From IMG/VR virus record IMGVR_UViG_3300025012_000031, positions 62,001 to 126,000 of that record: a stretch of DNA of 64,000 bases; one strand, 5' to 3'. The stretch's first letter is position 1, and every line of letters begins with the position of its first letter. Under the pieces are notes generated by a model. The model was not told the origin of the DNA. It did no database searches and saw only the letters and a list, made by a program, of their open reading frames with translations. This DNA is from a virus. The position numbers were made by a program, and so were the translations under genes. Below are positions 52,722 to 60,158 of the stretch, one piece after another.

Positions 52722-53912
52722 TTATGCAGATAGTGCCAATTGAAAAGTGTCTCTCAGCATCACCATGTAATTACGATCCTCGCACATGCTTTTCCCGGGG
52801 GAGTCAGAAAGTTTGGCCACGGGTTTTCCATCGCAGTTGACCATCTTCATTACGATAGATAGAGCTTTGCTTGAATCGAAGTCATTGGTCAGATTGGTGC
52901 CGATTCCGAAGACGATGGTTGGAAAGGCCAGACCGAGATGTTGATTATATTCGCCACAGCTAAACATAATCGACGATGCCGTCTCAACATCAAGTCCATC
53001 ACTGAAAATGAATGTCTTTGTGGAGGGATCAACACCAAGTTCAGCAAGACGATTAATCAGTGTCATATACCAAATCATGGTGTTTCCAGAATCATGGCGG
53101 AAGCCGCGGTATCGCTTGGCGTTTTCAACAGAGAGATCGCGACAAAATGCATCAATACCAACGATGTCTGTTAGAGCAACGGCGAGCTTATCGCCATACT
53201 CATCGTACCAAACATTGAGGGCATTCTTCTGAAAGTCGATGAGTTTGGGAGAAAGAGCCTGATATGCCTGGAACCACTCGTGGGCTTGGGTACCTTTACA
53301 GGGAATGCCGAGTTTCCAGGCGAGGTAGACGTTAGAGGTGCCACCAAAATTTTTCAGATTGTCTTTGAGATACGAAACGACCTCGTACTGCCAACGACGT
53401 GAGCGGCGACGGCGGGTTCCCATCTCAATGATCGGCATACCAACCTCATTAGCATCGTTGATCTTTTCACGGAGGTTAAACATTGCACTGGTGTAATCGG
53501 GGTGGGGGTCCTCATTGCGGAAGTAAACCTCGTTAACGATGGCAAGAACCGGGACCTCAAAGAGGATCGTATTGACCCAATGACCTCGGATGCGGATAAC
53601 GATGTCATTCCAATCCCAGGAGATGAAAACCGTCTTCGGATCAAGCTGGAAGTCTTTGAGATAGTCAAGAAAGTCTTCAGCGAAGATATCCAAAGATCGA
53701 AGGTACTCAATTTCTTCGGACTTGAATTTCAATGCACAATACCATCTGATCTGATTCTCGATCAGCTCGATATATTTCGTCAGATTTACTCCTTCCGACC
53801 GGCACTTAAATGCATAATCAACAATCGGATTTTCTGTCTGATGAAATGCTGCTTGCATCTGTGTGAGTTTGTATAAGTCATTATCTAACAACGAAGGTTC
53901 TAACATAAACAT
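52722..53912 (-). CDS. nadV: nicotinamide phosphoribosyltransferase
   Basis: 396 aa, in the range of NAPRTase/NadV enzymes. SLLDNDLYKLTQMQAAF (about 7-23) is the conserved start, and GTRRRRSRRWQYEVVSYL, GTSNVYLA, GTQAHEWFQAYQ (about 206-217), FSDGLDVETA (about 309-318) and FGIGTNLTNDF (about 335-345) follow the family order. Converts nicotinamide (or nicotinate) and PRPP to the mononucleotide. A HEG sits directly upstream, and a second broken nadV start lies beyond it. Confidence 0.82.
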   Translation of the reverse strand: MFMLEPSLLDNDLYKLTQMQAAFHQTENPIVDYAFKCRSEGVNLTKYIELIENQIRWYCALKFKSEEIEYLRSLDIFAEDFLDYLKDFQLDPKTVFISWDWNDIVIRIRGHWVNTILFEVPVLAIVNEVYFRNEDPHPDYTSAMFNLREKINDANEVGMPIIEMGTRRRRSRRWQYEVVSYLKDNLKNFGGTSNVYLAWKLGIPCKGTQAHEWFQAYQALSPKLIDFQKNALNVWYDEYGDKLAVALTDIVGIDAFCRDLSVENAKRYRGFRHDSGNTMIWYMTLINRLAELGVDPSTKTFIFSDGLDVETASSIMFSCGEYNQHLGLAFPTIVFGIGTNLTNDFDSSKALSIVMKMVNCDGKPVAKLSDSPGKSMCEDRNYMVMLRDTFQLALSA

Positions 53913-54541
53913 TTAATGATTCTCCATCCCTTATGTTTCTTATTGTTTGTTAACGTGCGTTGCATATGGGCACGATGAAGGTTATGTTCTCTACAAAATG
54001 CATTCATTCCAGATGTTGTATTATACAAATTTCCGTCTTGATCTTCAACTAAATAATTCTTTATATTAATTTTTCCGGTTGATGTTGCACTACATTTTTT
54101 TCTTGTTTCATCTGTTGTTATTCTTGCCTTTCTAGCTATCGAAAGATTTGATTTATGTTCCTCTGAAAAGAGGACACCCATCTTCCCTTTACTTATATTT
54201 TCGCGATGTTCTTTAGAAAACTTTCGACCGATTCTTTTCTCGGCCATCTTTCTTTGCATCTCTTCAGTGAATCCCGAAAAGCCGTCGCCGCCAATAGATA
54301 AATTATATCCAACGTCTGCATTCCGAGAATTTAATTTCTCTATCCAAAATATCTCTCTTTGGTTTAATTCTTCAAAAGAAAAACATTCTTCGAGAATTTC
54401 TTTAGAAAAACTTTCTTTACCGTATTTCTTTATTGCATGTGATAACACAATACCAGAACCAAGATAATCTTTTCTCTTTGATGATTGTTTCCCAACATAA
54501 ATTTTCCCATTGATATTATTCGTCGTCTTATAAATGAACAT
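53900..54541 (-). CDS. GIY-YIG homing endonuclease
   Basis: 213 aa. MFIYKTTNNINGKIYVGKQS (1-20) is the GIY-YIG start, YLGSG (about 26-30), IKKYGKESFSKEILEEC, REIFWIEKLNS with catalytic Glu, NLSIGGDG. C-terminal NUMOD3 repeats (KEHRENISKGKMGVLFSEEH split) and an IENR1-like SGMNAFCREHNLHRAHMQRT. Overlaps nadV by 13 bp. A late promoter and a 10-bp hairpin covering the ATG lie upstream. Confidence 0.85.
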   Translation of the reverse strand: MFIYKTTNNINGKIYVGKQSSKRKDYLGSGIVLSHAIKKYGKESFSKEILEECFSFEELNQREIFWIEKLNSRNADVGYNLSIGGDGFSGFTEEMQRKMAEKRIGRKFSKEHRENISKGKMGVLFSEEHKSNLSIARKARITTDETRKKCSATSTGKINIKNYLVEDQDGNLYNTTSGMNAFCREHNLHRAHMQRTLTNNKKHKGWRIIKCLC

Positions 54542-54574
54542 ACAAACCGCCTTTCTGGTTTGTATGTATTTATA
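54539..54574 (-). promoter_or_regulatory. late promoter plus start-codon hairpin
   Basis: TATAAATA (54567-54574). Stem CATACAAACC/GGTTTGTATG (54539-54548, 54557-54566) contains the ATG and places the ribosome site in the loop. Confidence 0.7.
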
Positions 54575-54584
54575 AAAGTCTTTA

Positions 54585-54650
54585 TCAAATTAAGAGTTTA
54601 TATAAGTCATTGTCGAGAAGACTGTGTTCAAGTATCATTTCTTTCTCCAT
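54585..54650 (-). pseudogene. broken 5' end of a nadV gene
   Basis: 21 codons from ATG 54650 read MEKEMILEHSLLDNDLYKL then LI and stop; the intact gene starts MFMLEPSLLDNDLYKLTQ. The two DNA stretches differ at many positions, so this is not a recent copy. It lies on the far side of the GIY-YIG gene. Confidence 0.75.
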
Positions 54651-54660
54651 TTCAAAAGAT

Positions 54661-54700
54661 TATGGGCCTTCCTAAAAACAATATATCAGGAAGGCCCATA
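54661..54700 (-). terminator. hairpin, likely terminator
   Basis: 13-bp stem TATGGGCCTTCCT/AGGAAGGCCCATA just after 54712-55161. Confidence 0.72.
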
Positions 54701-54711
54701 GATGTAAATGG

Positions 54712-55161
54712 TTAAATTGCGTCGGGGAAAAGTTTATCCCATTCATCGGCGAGCTTGTGCATGGCCTTTTCATCGTTGTCCCAGAAACCGATTTTCTTCG
54801 CCGCGGCATAAAGTCTGTTGCCTTCGGTGAACATTGGTTCTGGTGCAATGACAACTTTACACGGGTCAGAACAACAAGAGCTTCCTTCAAAGAGAAGTTC
54901 GCAATCCGGGAAGTGTACTTTCAATATCTCAATTGCCCGCTGTCTGACATCATCTTCAGTGTCAAACCGCTCTGTCAAATCGCCGACTTTATACGAATCC
55001 CAGTTGTCTTTTTTGTTGAGGGTGTCAACTTCTTCCCGTGACATCGGTTTTGAAACTTCAACTTTAGAGTGCGGGGAATTGCATGTCAGCGATCCGTAAA
55101 AATGTTCGGCACCTATTGATACACCGGCCCAGGAAGTGATTCTTAGATACACGGCTTTCAT
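54712..55161 (-). CDS. hypothetical protein
   Basis: 149 aa. Central GSSCCSDPCK (about 94-103) with four Cys; helical C-terminus rich in acid residues. Unknown; its position between nadV and pncA suggests shared early expression. Confidence 0.62.
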   Translation of the reverse strand: MKAVYLRITSWAGVSIGAEHFYGSLTCNSPHSKVEVSKPMSREEVDTLNKKDNWDSYKVGDLTERFDTEDDVRQRAIEILKVHFPDCELLFEGSSCCSDPCKVVIAPEPMFTEGNRLYAAAKKIGFWDNDEKAMHKLADEWDKLFPDAI

Positions 55162-55163
55162 GA

Positions 55164-55712
55164 TTAAACCTTTGGCCTTTCCTTGACCTCGAGAAGATCA
55201 TATTTATAGTCGTTACCACCACGACGATCAAACTTGATGTCGACGAAGCGGAAACCCTCAAGAGTGTTGAACATGCTGATGTCTTTCGGAGCAACCTTCA
55301 ATTTATCAGGCAAATGATTCTGCACTTCATCACAGAGAGCAAAGTAAGTGGATGATATCTTCCGCAGACCGTCAGATCGCCAACAGGAGTCATGGTTAGA
55401 TGTGTTCTCCCATTCCTCCATCGGCAAGATGTTCCCAAAGAATAGTTTACCTATTGTGTGGCCACACCACACATGGACATTGCCATGGAAGATGAAGTTC
55501 AGATTGGCATATGCCGACTTTGCATCGTAGCCGCTAAGGGTGTTCCCGTCCTCAAGATACCCCCAATAGTTGGCGCGGAGTTCAACAGAGACAAGCAGCG
55601 CGGTTTGGTATTCGCCGTCTCGTCTTGATTTGAAGTTATGATCAATCTCTTTACGAAAAAAATCGACAATCGTTGCAACGGTGTGTTCGGCATCAAGCCC
55701 ACATACGCCCAT
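55164..55712 (-). CDS. hypothetical protein
   Basis: 182 aa. Mixed alpha/beta, with YGYLEDGNTLSGYDAKSAYANL-like central segment (about 51-71) and FRFVDIKFDRRGG (about 154-166). No family recognised. Starts 3 bp after the nicotinamidase stop. Confidence 0.6.
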   Translation of the reverse strand: MGVCGLDAEHTVATIVDFFRKEIDHNFKSRRDGEYQTALLVSVELRANYWGYLEDGNTLSGYDAKSAYANLNFIFHGNVHVWCGHTIGKLFFGNILPMEEWENTSNHDSCWRSDGLRKISSTYFALCDEVQNHLPDKLKVAPKDISMFNTLEGFRFVDIKFDRRGGNDYKYDLLEVKERPKV

Positions 55713-55715
55713 GAT

Positions 55716-56363
55716 TTAGTTCCTCAGTTCGTCGGATGATGCAATGATCAGAACACCAGCCACCCGCATTTCTTCTAATGCTGTTGCGGCGGTCTCCTCG
55801 GAAACTGCCCGGCAGGCTGCGAGATTTACGATGACCCGGAAACCCGCGGCGACCAATTGGATAGCCGTTGTCTTGACGCAGTAGTCAAGGGCGAGGCCTC
55901 CAACGACGACGGTATCAACGGCGGAATCTTGTAGATATTCGATGACACCGGTTGAGATGTCTTCTCGGAGATCATGGAAGCAGGCGCCGTATGGGTGCAT
56001 GTCTCGTTCAATGCCCTTATAGACAAAGAAATCATACATCGAAACTTTAGGGAGACCGTCAATCAGTTCGAATCCCTCAGTGCCGACGATGCAGTGTGCA
56101 TTCCAGGCAAGATCGATGTCAGGACCAAAGAAACCACGAAGATCAGAAAACTGGGGGAGTCCGGCATTGGCAATCCAGAATGCATTGGGTGGGTGCGCAT
56201 CTTTACTTCCGACCCTGTATGCAGCAAATCGCGCCTGTGCCTCGAGTTCACCGACGATGTTGTGTCCATCGGGTACCGGGAGTTCGTTGGGACAAAGAGG
56301 AGTGAAACCCTTTTGGGCATCAACATCAAAAGTTGCGGTGTTCATCAGGCTGAGTGTTATCAT
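55716..56363 (-). CDS. pncA: nicotinamidase-like isochorismatase-fold hydrolase
   Basis: 215 aa. Triad in family order: Asp in TFDVDAQKGF (about residue 13), Lys in FFVYKG (about 116), Cys in ALDYCVKTTA (about 161). DAHPPNAFW matches the metal-site D-x-H. Converts nicotinamide to nicotinate. The nicotinate could feed NadV-type PRTase, NMNAT and NadE. GAGGATAAG precedes the ATG. Confidence 0.82.
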   Translation of the reverse strand: MITLSLMNTATFDVDAQKGFTPLCPNELPVPDGHNIVGELEAQARFAAYRVGSKDAHPPNAFWIANAGLPQFSDLRGFFGPDIDLAWNAHCIVGTEGFELIDGLPKVSMYDFFVYKGIERDMHPYGACFHDLREDISTGVIEYLQDSAVDTVVVGGLALDYCVKTTAIQLVAAGFRVIVNLAACRAVSEETAATALEEMRVAGVLIIASSDELRN

Positions 56364-56364
56364 C

Positions 56365-56535
56365 TTATCCTCCGACCTTCACAAGATACCCGAGTGCATT
56401 CAGAAAATTGAAACCGCTCCATAATGTCATTGTGAAGAAAGTAAACTTGATTGAAAAATTGGACCAACCTTTTGTTGACCAAATAATGGCCAACAACATG
56501 AAAATAATTGTAGCAACACCCGTGTAAAATATCAT
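56365..56535 (-). CDS. small membrane protein
   Basis: 56 aa from ATG 56535 (GGAGGAAAC upstream). Two hydrophobic segments (about 2-18 and 29-50). Its end overlaps the ribosome site of pncA. Confidence 0.58.
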   Translation of the reverse strand: MIFYTGVATIIFMLLAIIWSTKGWSNFSIKFTFFTMTLWSGFNFLNALGYLVKVGG

Positions 56536-56562
56536 TCTCGTTTCCTCCGTTTATTTTGTCAA

Positions 56563-56591
56563 ATTGTATTCTATATCAGTGAAGATGTCAA
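56563..56591 (-). promoter_or_regulatory. early sigma70-like promoter
   Basis: TTGACA (56586-56591), 17-bp spacer, TACAAT (56563-56568); drives pncA and neighbours. Confidence 0.75.
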
Positions 56592-56595
56592 CAAC

Positions 56596-56880
56596 TTATT
56601 TCTCGTTAATAAGATAAACATTGATGGGCAAACAAGAACACCCGACATTATCAGTGTCACTCAATTTGACGGTTTCTAACCCGGCAGCGATGCAAGATTT
56701 CTTGTTTGGCCAAGCGGTGTACACTATCTGATGCACACGTTCTTTATTGTTACCGGTATAAATCACCGTGATGAGATTATGTGGTGTGTCGCCTACTTCT
56801 ACCGATGTACGAAACTGCTTCGCTTGGGCAATATTTGCAATCATGACAAACATAACTAAAAGGACGATGATATTTTTCAT
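56596..56880 (-). CDS. small secreted (periplasmic) protein
   Basis: 94 aa. Signal peptide (residues 1-20, ending AQA), then a compact domain with Cys at about 65, 81 and 83. Second exported phage protein in the window beside 19448-19705. Role unknown. Confidence 0.65.
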   Translation of the reverse strand: MKNIIVLLVMFVMIANIAQAKQFRTSVEVGDTPHNLITVIYTGNNKERVHQIVYTAWPNKKSCIAAGLETVKLSDTDNVGCSCLPINVYLINEK

Positions 56881-56904
56881 GTGGTTCCTCCGTTAAAGAT
56901 AAAT

Positions 56905-57207
56905 TTAAAAATATGATATCTTGATCGACCTTGCACTCAATATTTGTCCGTCACTTTCATGTTCCTCATAAAAGAATTCGTGGTTGCAGTTATAGCAGAT
57001 CATATCAACAATCGTTCGTCTTTCGCAGATCGGACATTTTTCCTTTTCATCCGATTCTTCCCGTGATTTACCATTAAGCAACCAATCAATGAGGAGGGCG
57101 AGGAGAACGCCCGATGCAACACCGAGGCAGATACCGAATGATAACGTGATAAAGTTGATCGATGGTGCCAGTAAAGTATCAATGGATACGTCATATAAGT
57201 TTGTCAT
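56905..57207 (-). CDS. membrane protein with zinc ribbon
   Basis: 100 aa. One or two spans (about 17-46), then CPICERR...CYNCNHEFF (about 58-78), a zinc ribbon facing one side of the membrane. Confidence 0.62.
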   Translation of the reverse strand: MTNLYDVSIDTLLAPSINFITLSFGICLGVASGVLLALLIDWLLNGKSREESDEKEKCPICERRTIVDMICYNCNHEFFYEEHESDGQILSARSIKISYF

Positions 57208-57215
57208 CGTATCTC

Positions 57216-57503
57216 CTAAAACCCGCGCTGTTCTTTTTCAGTCGGAACATACCCGTCTTCAACTTCTTTGAAACCGGCAAAGGCAACCATGAACCGCTTG
57301 TCTTCGATGTGGATGATGTCGCCGCAAGAAACGGAACGAATCGGAAGAGGCTGAAAATCATTCTGACCGTACTTGTAAATCTCATCAAGAAGATTATCAG
57401 GTTTGTCTTTGTTCTTCTCGACGATTGCATCGGTCAGTTCAACTTCGCGAATTGCCCCATTAGAACCGAATGCCCAGAGTTGAACTTTGAATTTCTTTCC
57501 CAT
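57216..57503 (-). CDS. hypothetical protein
   Basis: 95 aa, beta-rich (FKVQLWAFGSNGAIREVEL, SCGDIIHIEDKRFMVAFAGF). Short spacing to 56905-57207. No family recognised. Confidence 0.6.
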   Translation of the reverse strand: MGKKFKVQLWAFGSNGAIREVELTDAIVEKNKDKPDNLLDEIYKYGQNDFQPLPIRSVSCGDIIHIEDKRFMVAFAGFKEVEDGYVPTEKEQRGF

Positions 57504-57514
57504 GACCCGTCCTC

Positions 57515-57970
57515 CTAGCAGTTAAGTGAATAGTTATAAAGTTTTGCTTCAAGATCGGCAAGATCATCGGAAAGCCAATCCTCATTACAAAGCAACAAAT
57601 AATATTTGCCTTTCGATGGGTCTTTCTCGATTTCGATGTAATAACCATCTTCATAAACAAGAACCGTTGCCGCTTCGGAGAAAACGTCTTCATCGGAGCC
57701 GATCAAATTGGCAAAGTCAACAACCGACATTTCCCGTTTTGTTGCGACGAATTCGTCAAATGAAAGTTTTTTCGAAGGATCGTAAACAATTTCGATCGGT
57801 GTACGAAGCGAATGCTCTTTGCTGTAATGATAAGCAAACAGATCAGCACTACTTTGAGCGGAAATGCCTTTGAACTCTGCCTCCATGACGGTTTGATCGG
57901 CGGCGGTGAGTGTCACGGTTGTTTTCTCGGCACTGATAGTTTTTATTGTCAAGATCTGTTTTTCATTCAT
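57515..57970 (-). CDS. hypothetical acidic protein
   Basis: 151 aa from ATG 57970 (AAAGGAG 7 nt upstream). Acidic, Ser/Asp-rich, central SFDEFVATKREMSVVDFANL. Own promoter at 58001. Could be a host-takeover or DNA-mimic-type protein; no family recognised. Confidence 0.6.
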   Translation of the reverse strand: MNEKQILTIKTISAEKTTVTLTAADQTVMEAEFKGISAQSSADLFAYHYSKEHSLRTPIEIVYDPSKKLSFDEFVATKREMSVVDFANLIGSDEDVFSEAATVLVYEDGYYIEIEKDPSKGKYYLLLCNEDWLSDDLADLEAKLYNYSLNC

Positions 57971-58000
57971 TGTTTTGCTCCTTTGTTGTTTGTTGGATAT

Positions 58001-58029
58001 ACAATAACAAAAGAGCACAATGATGTCAA
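58001..58029 (-). promoter_or_regulatory. early sigma70-like promoter
   Basis: TTGACA (58024-58029), 17-bp spacer, TATTGT (58001-58006), TGT before it. Confidence 0.75.
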
Positions 58030-58063
58030 CAAAAATAATGATTATTTTCTTTAGATGATGTTT

Positions 58064-58354
58064 TTATTTTTCAAAGAACGTACCAGCCAACGGACGTATG
58101 CACCCACCACCTTTTTTGTGTGTTTGGAAGTACAGTGAAACCGAAAGAACATCGAGACCTTGAAGACGGCCCCTGACTGTATTTTCAAAATTCACAACCG
58201 AATCGAGAGTCTTCACGAACTCGATTTGCCGCTGAAGAAATATTGGATCGGTGTCAATACTGAACTTAAAGCGAATCTCTGTAGGAGTGATGGTGATCTT
58301 TGATTTATATGCCGGCCATTCACTTTTTCCTTGAAGAACAATTTCACGGTTCAT
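58064..58354 (-). CDS. hypothetical protein
   Basis: 96 aa from ATG 58354 (GGGGAG 7 nt upstream). Beta-rich start (SKITITPTEIRFKFSIDTD), Gly/Cys end. Overlaps no coding part of 58356-58802 (1-bp gap). Confidence 0.6.
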   Translation of the reverse strand: MNREIVLQGKSEWPAYKSKITITPTEIRFKFSIDTDPIFLQRQIEFVKTLDSVVNFENTVRGRLQGLDVLSVSLYFQTHKKGGGCIRPLAGTFFEK

Positions 58355-58355
58355 C

Positions 58356-58802
58356 TCACTCTCCCCTGAATAATCTGATGTTTGGGCCACTGTGAATGCA
58401 TTCAATCACTCTCAGCGAGCCGCATATGATCGTGCCCGGGGGTGTGTCCACAAATCTTACACCGAGGTTATCTAAGACCACCCTGATCTCGTCTATAGCG
58501 GCGTCTTCACCTTTTGATATGGCATCCCAGTACAAAGACACCACCTCGTTATCATATAGTGATCCGACGGCGAGAATAAATGGTGGTGTTGATTTGATAT
58601 CATACGCCTCACACCTGCATAGCGCATCACCAACACCATATTTTTGTGCAGAAGCCACCGAATCAAAAACGAACAAACCGCCGACGGTTGGTAAGATTGT
58701 ATCGCCGACATTATATTGTATTGTCATTTCAGCAGCACCATTAATTGATACCATGTAACCGTCATACTCCACACAGAGAGCCTTATAAACAATATTGCTC
58801 AT
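58356..58802 (-). CDS. hypothetical protein
   Basis: 148 aa, beta-rich with FVFDSVASAQKYG and C-terminal VIECIHSGPN. Reminiscent of small phage proteins binding nucleotides, but no motif is firm. Confidence 0.6.
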   Translation of the reverse strand: MSNIVYKALCVEYDGYMVSINGAAEMTIQYNVGDTILPTVGGLFVFDSVASAQKYGVGDALCRCEAYDIKSTPPFILAVGSLYDNEVVSLYWDAISKGEDAAIDEIRVVLDNLGVRFVDTPPGTIICGSLRVIECIHSGPNIRLFRGE

Positions 58803-58804
58803 CG

Positions 58805-59146
58805 TTATCTTCCTTTCAAGTATTCACTGATTGACTTACAGACGGCATTTCTTATTGATGAACACCCATAACCAAGACCATCATGAATTCTAAGTTCATG
58901 AACATTATGTCCTGCCATTTTATAACTCAGCAGCTTATATTCAATGTTCTTCTCCGTCAGTTTATCAAGGAGTTGAAGAATGACGGTTGGATTATCAAAC
59001 TTCGGATTTTTGTAACGAATGCAACGAACAACATTCGTTACGCCACATATACACATACTATGTACACCCGTAGGTTCGTGCCATGCCACACCAAGGAATT
59101 CGGCAAGAGCTCTCTTATCATCGTTTGTTAGAAATTCATTTACCAT
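58805..59146 (-). CDS. WHE(P/Y)-family phage protein
   Basis: 113 aa. FLGVAWHEPTGVHSMCICG (about 18-36) matches the WHE-x...C-x-C start of 34194-34541 and 59649-60158; the rest diverges. C-terminal part KMAGHNVHELRIHDG...CKSISEYLK. Confidence 0.62.
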   Translation of the reverse strand: MVNEFLTNDDKRALAEFLGVAWHEPTGVHSMCICGVTNVVRCIRYKNPKFDNPTVILQLLDKLTEKNIEYKLLSYKMAGHNVHELRIHDGLGYGCSSIRNAVCKSISEYLKGR

Positions 59147-59366
59147 TTTTGTTTATCCTGTTTGAGAAAGAATCTTTGTATTGTTTACAGACACTAGTAA
59201 TAGTAAAATAAAATGGAATCATTAAATCTTTCCAAAAAATACTCTTGATATCATATTGGTCAAAAATAAATCGTAAGAGAACGAATATTCTTTCGGCAAC
59301 ACAAAATGCCATCAGAAAGAAGATATAAAAATTTGGGTCTGTCAACGGGTTAAAGTTTACTGTCAT
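59136..59366 (-). CDS. small membrane protein
   Basis: 76 aa; hydrophobic segments about 12-35 and 45-58. Overlaps the next gene by 11 bp. Confidence 0.58.
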   Translation of the reverse strand: MTVNFNPLTDPNFYIFFLMAFCVAERIFVLLRFIFDQYDIKSIFWKDLMIPFYFTITSVCKQYKDSFSNRINKNGK

Positions 59367-59377
59367 ATAAAGCTCCT

Positions 59378-59662
59378 TTAGAAAGACGAAGTTGTATCAG
59401 TTGCATGACCTTCTGCAACGTCATGAATATAATCATATAATGCAATATAAGCAAGGTAAATACCAAGACCACCATAAACGGTCATCCATACGAAATCATT
59501 CTGTTGGTGACCGATGACGTTACAAAACTTCTCGATGGCAAAACTGAAGTTAAGGAAGCAAGCGACTATCAAGACTTTCATATTTCGTTTTGCATCGCTT
59601 GAAAGACGATCAGCTTTGATAAGGTGTATGAAATACTTATATGGGTTTCTATTCTTTTTCAT
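59378..59662 (-). CDS. small membrane protein
   Basis: 94 aa from ATG 59662 (AAGGTG upstream). Basic N-terminus, spans at about 28-43 and 56-75, acidic Thr/Ser end. Confidence 0.58.
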   Translation of the reverse strand: MKKNRNPYKYFIHLIKADRLSSDAKRNMKVLIVACFLNFSFAIEKFCNVIGHQQNDFVWMTVYGGLGIYLAYIALYDYIHDVAEGHATDTTSSF

Positions 59663-60158
59663 CATCACCTTCGCGCCAACCAAGATATCTTGCAACCAAT
59701 AATGGGAACGTGTTGAAATCTATGTTTATCAGAATATCATTTTGGCTCATTAATTTTCTACCAAAGCAATATTCGATAAAGTTCTGATGCCAACCTTCCC
59801 CGACAATCTTGTTCTTCAAAAGAAAGAAGCCTTTTTCTGTGAAGAAGTTTTTGTTATTTCTGTAGGGGCGGGGGGGATTTAATGACATCATTCGTTTGAG
59901 TGCCTTTTCTGCATCCTCTTTACACAGAAAACTTCCCTCTACGACATCGTCGCCGCACCGACATTTTAAGACAATGTCACAACCTTTAAAAGAGACATTA
60001 CTTGAATCAGAATACTCTTCCCCAACCACTGGCGTATATTCATGCCAACACCGATTGTAGAGAGTCACCGTAAGAAAACGATTGACAGATTCTTCCATTT
60101 TTAATCTTGCTTGATATTTTGGATCGGCCGTGTCGGGTATAACTATGCAGTCTCCCAT
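59649..60158 (-). CDS. WHEY-family phage protein
   Basis: 169 aa. NRFLTVTLYNRCWHEYTPVV (about 27-46), CRCGDD (about 66-71), then NPPRPYRNNKNFFTEKGFFLLKNKI (about 93-117). Same layout as 34194-34541 (NRFLTEMMGECWHEY), so the two are distant paralogues. Its ATG overlaps the RNA ligase stop. Confidence 0.65.
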   Translation of the reverse strand: MGDCIVIPDTADPKYQARLKMEESVNRFLTVTLYNRCWHEYTPVVGEEYSDSSNVSFKGCDIVLKCRCGDDVVEGSFLCKEDAEKALKRMMSLNPPRPYRNNKNFFTEKGFFLLKNKIVGEGWHQNFIEYCFGRKLMSQNDILINIDFNTFPLLVARYLGWREGDDEKE

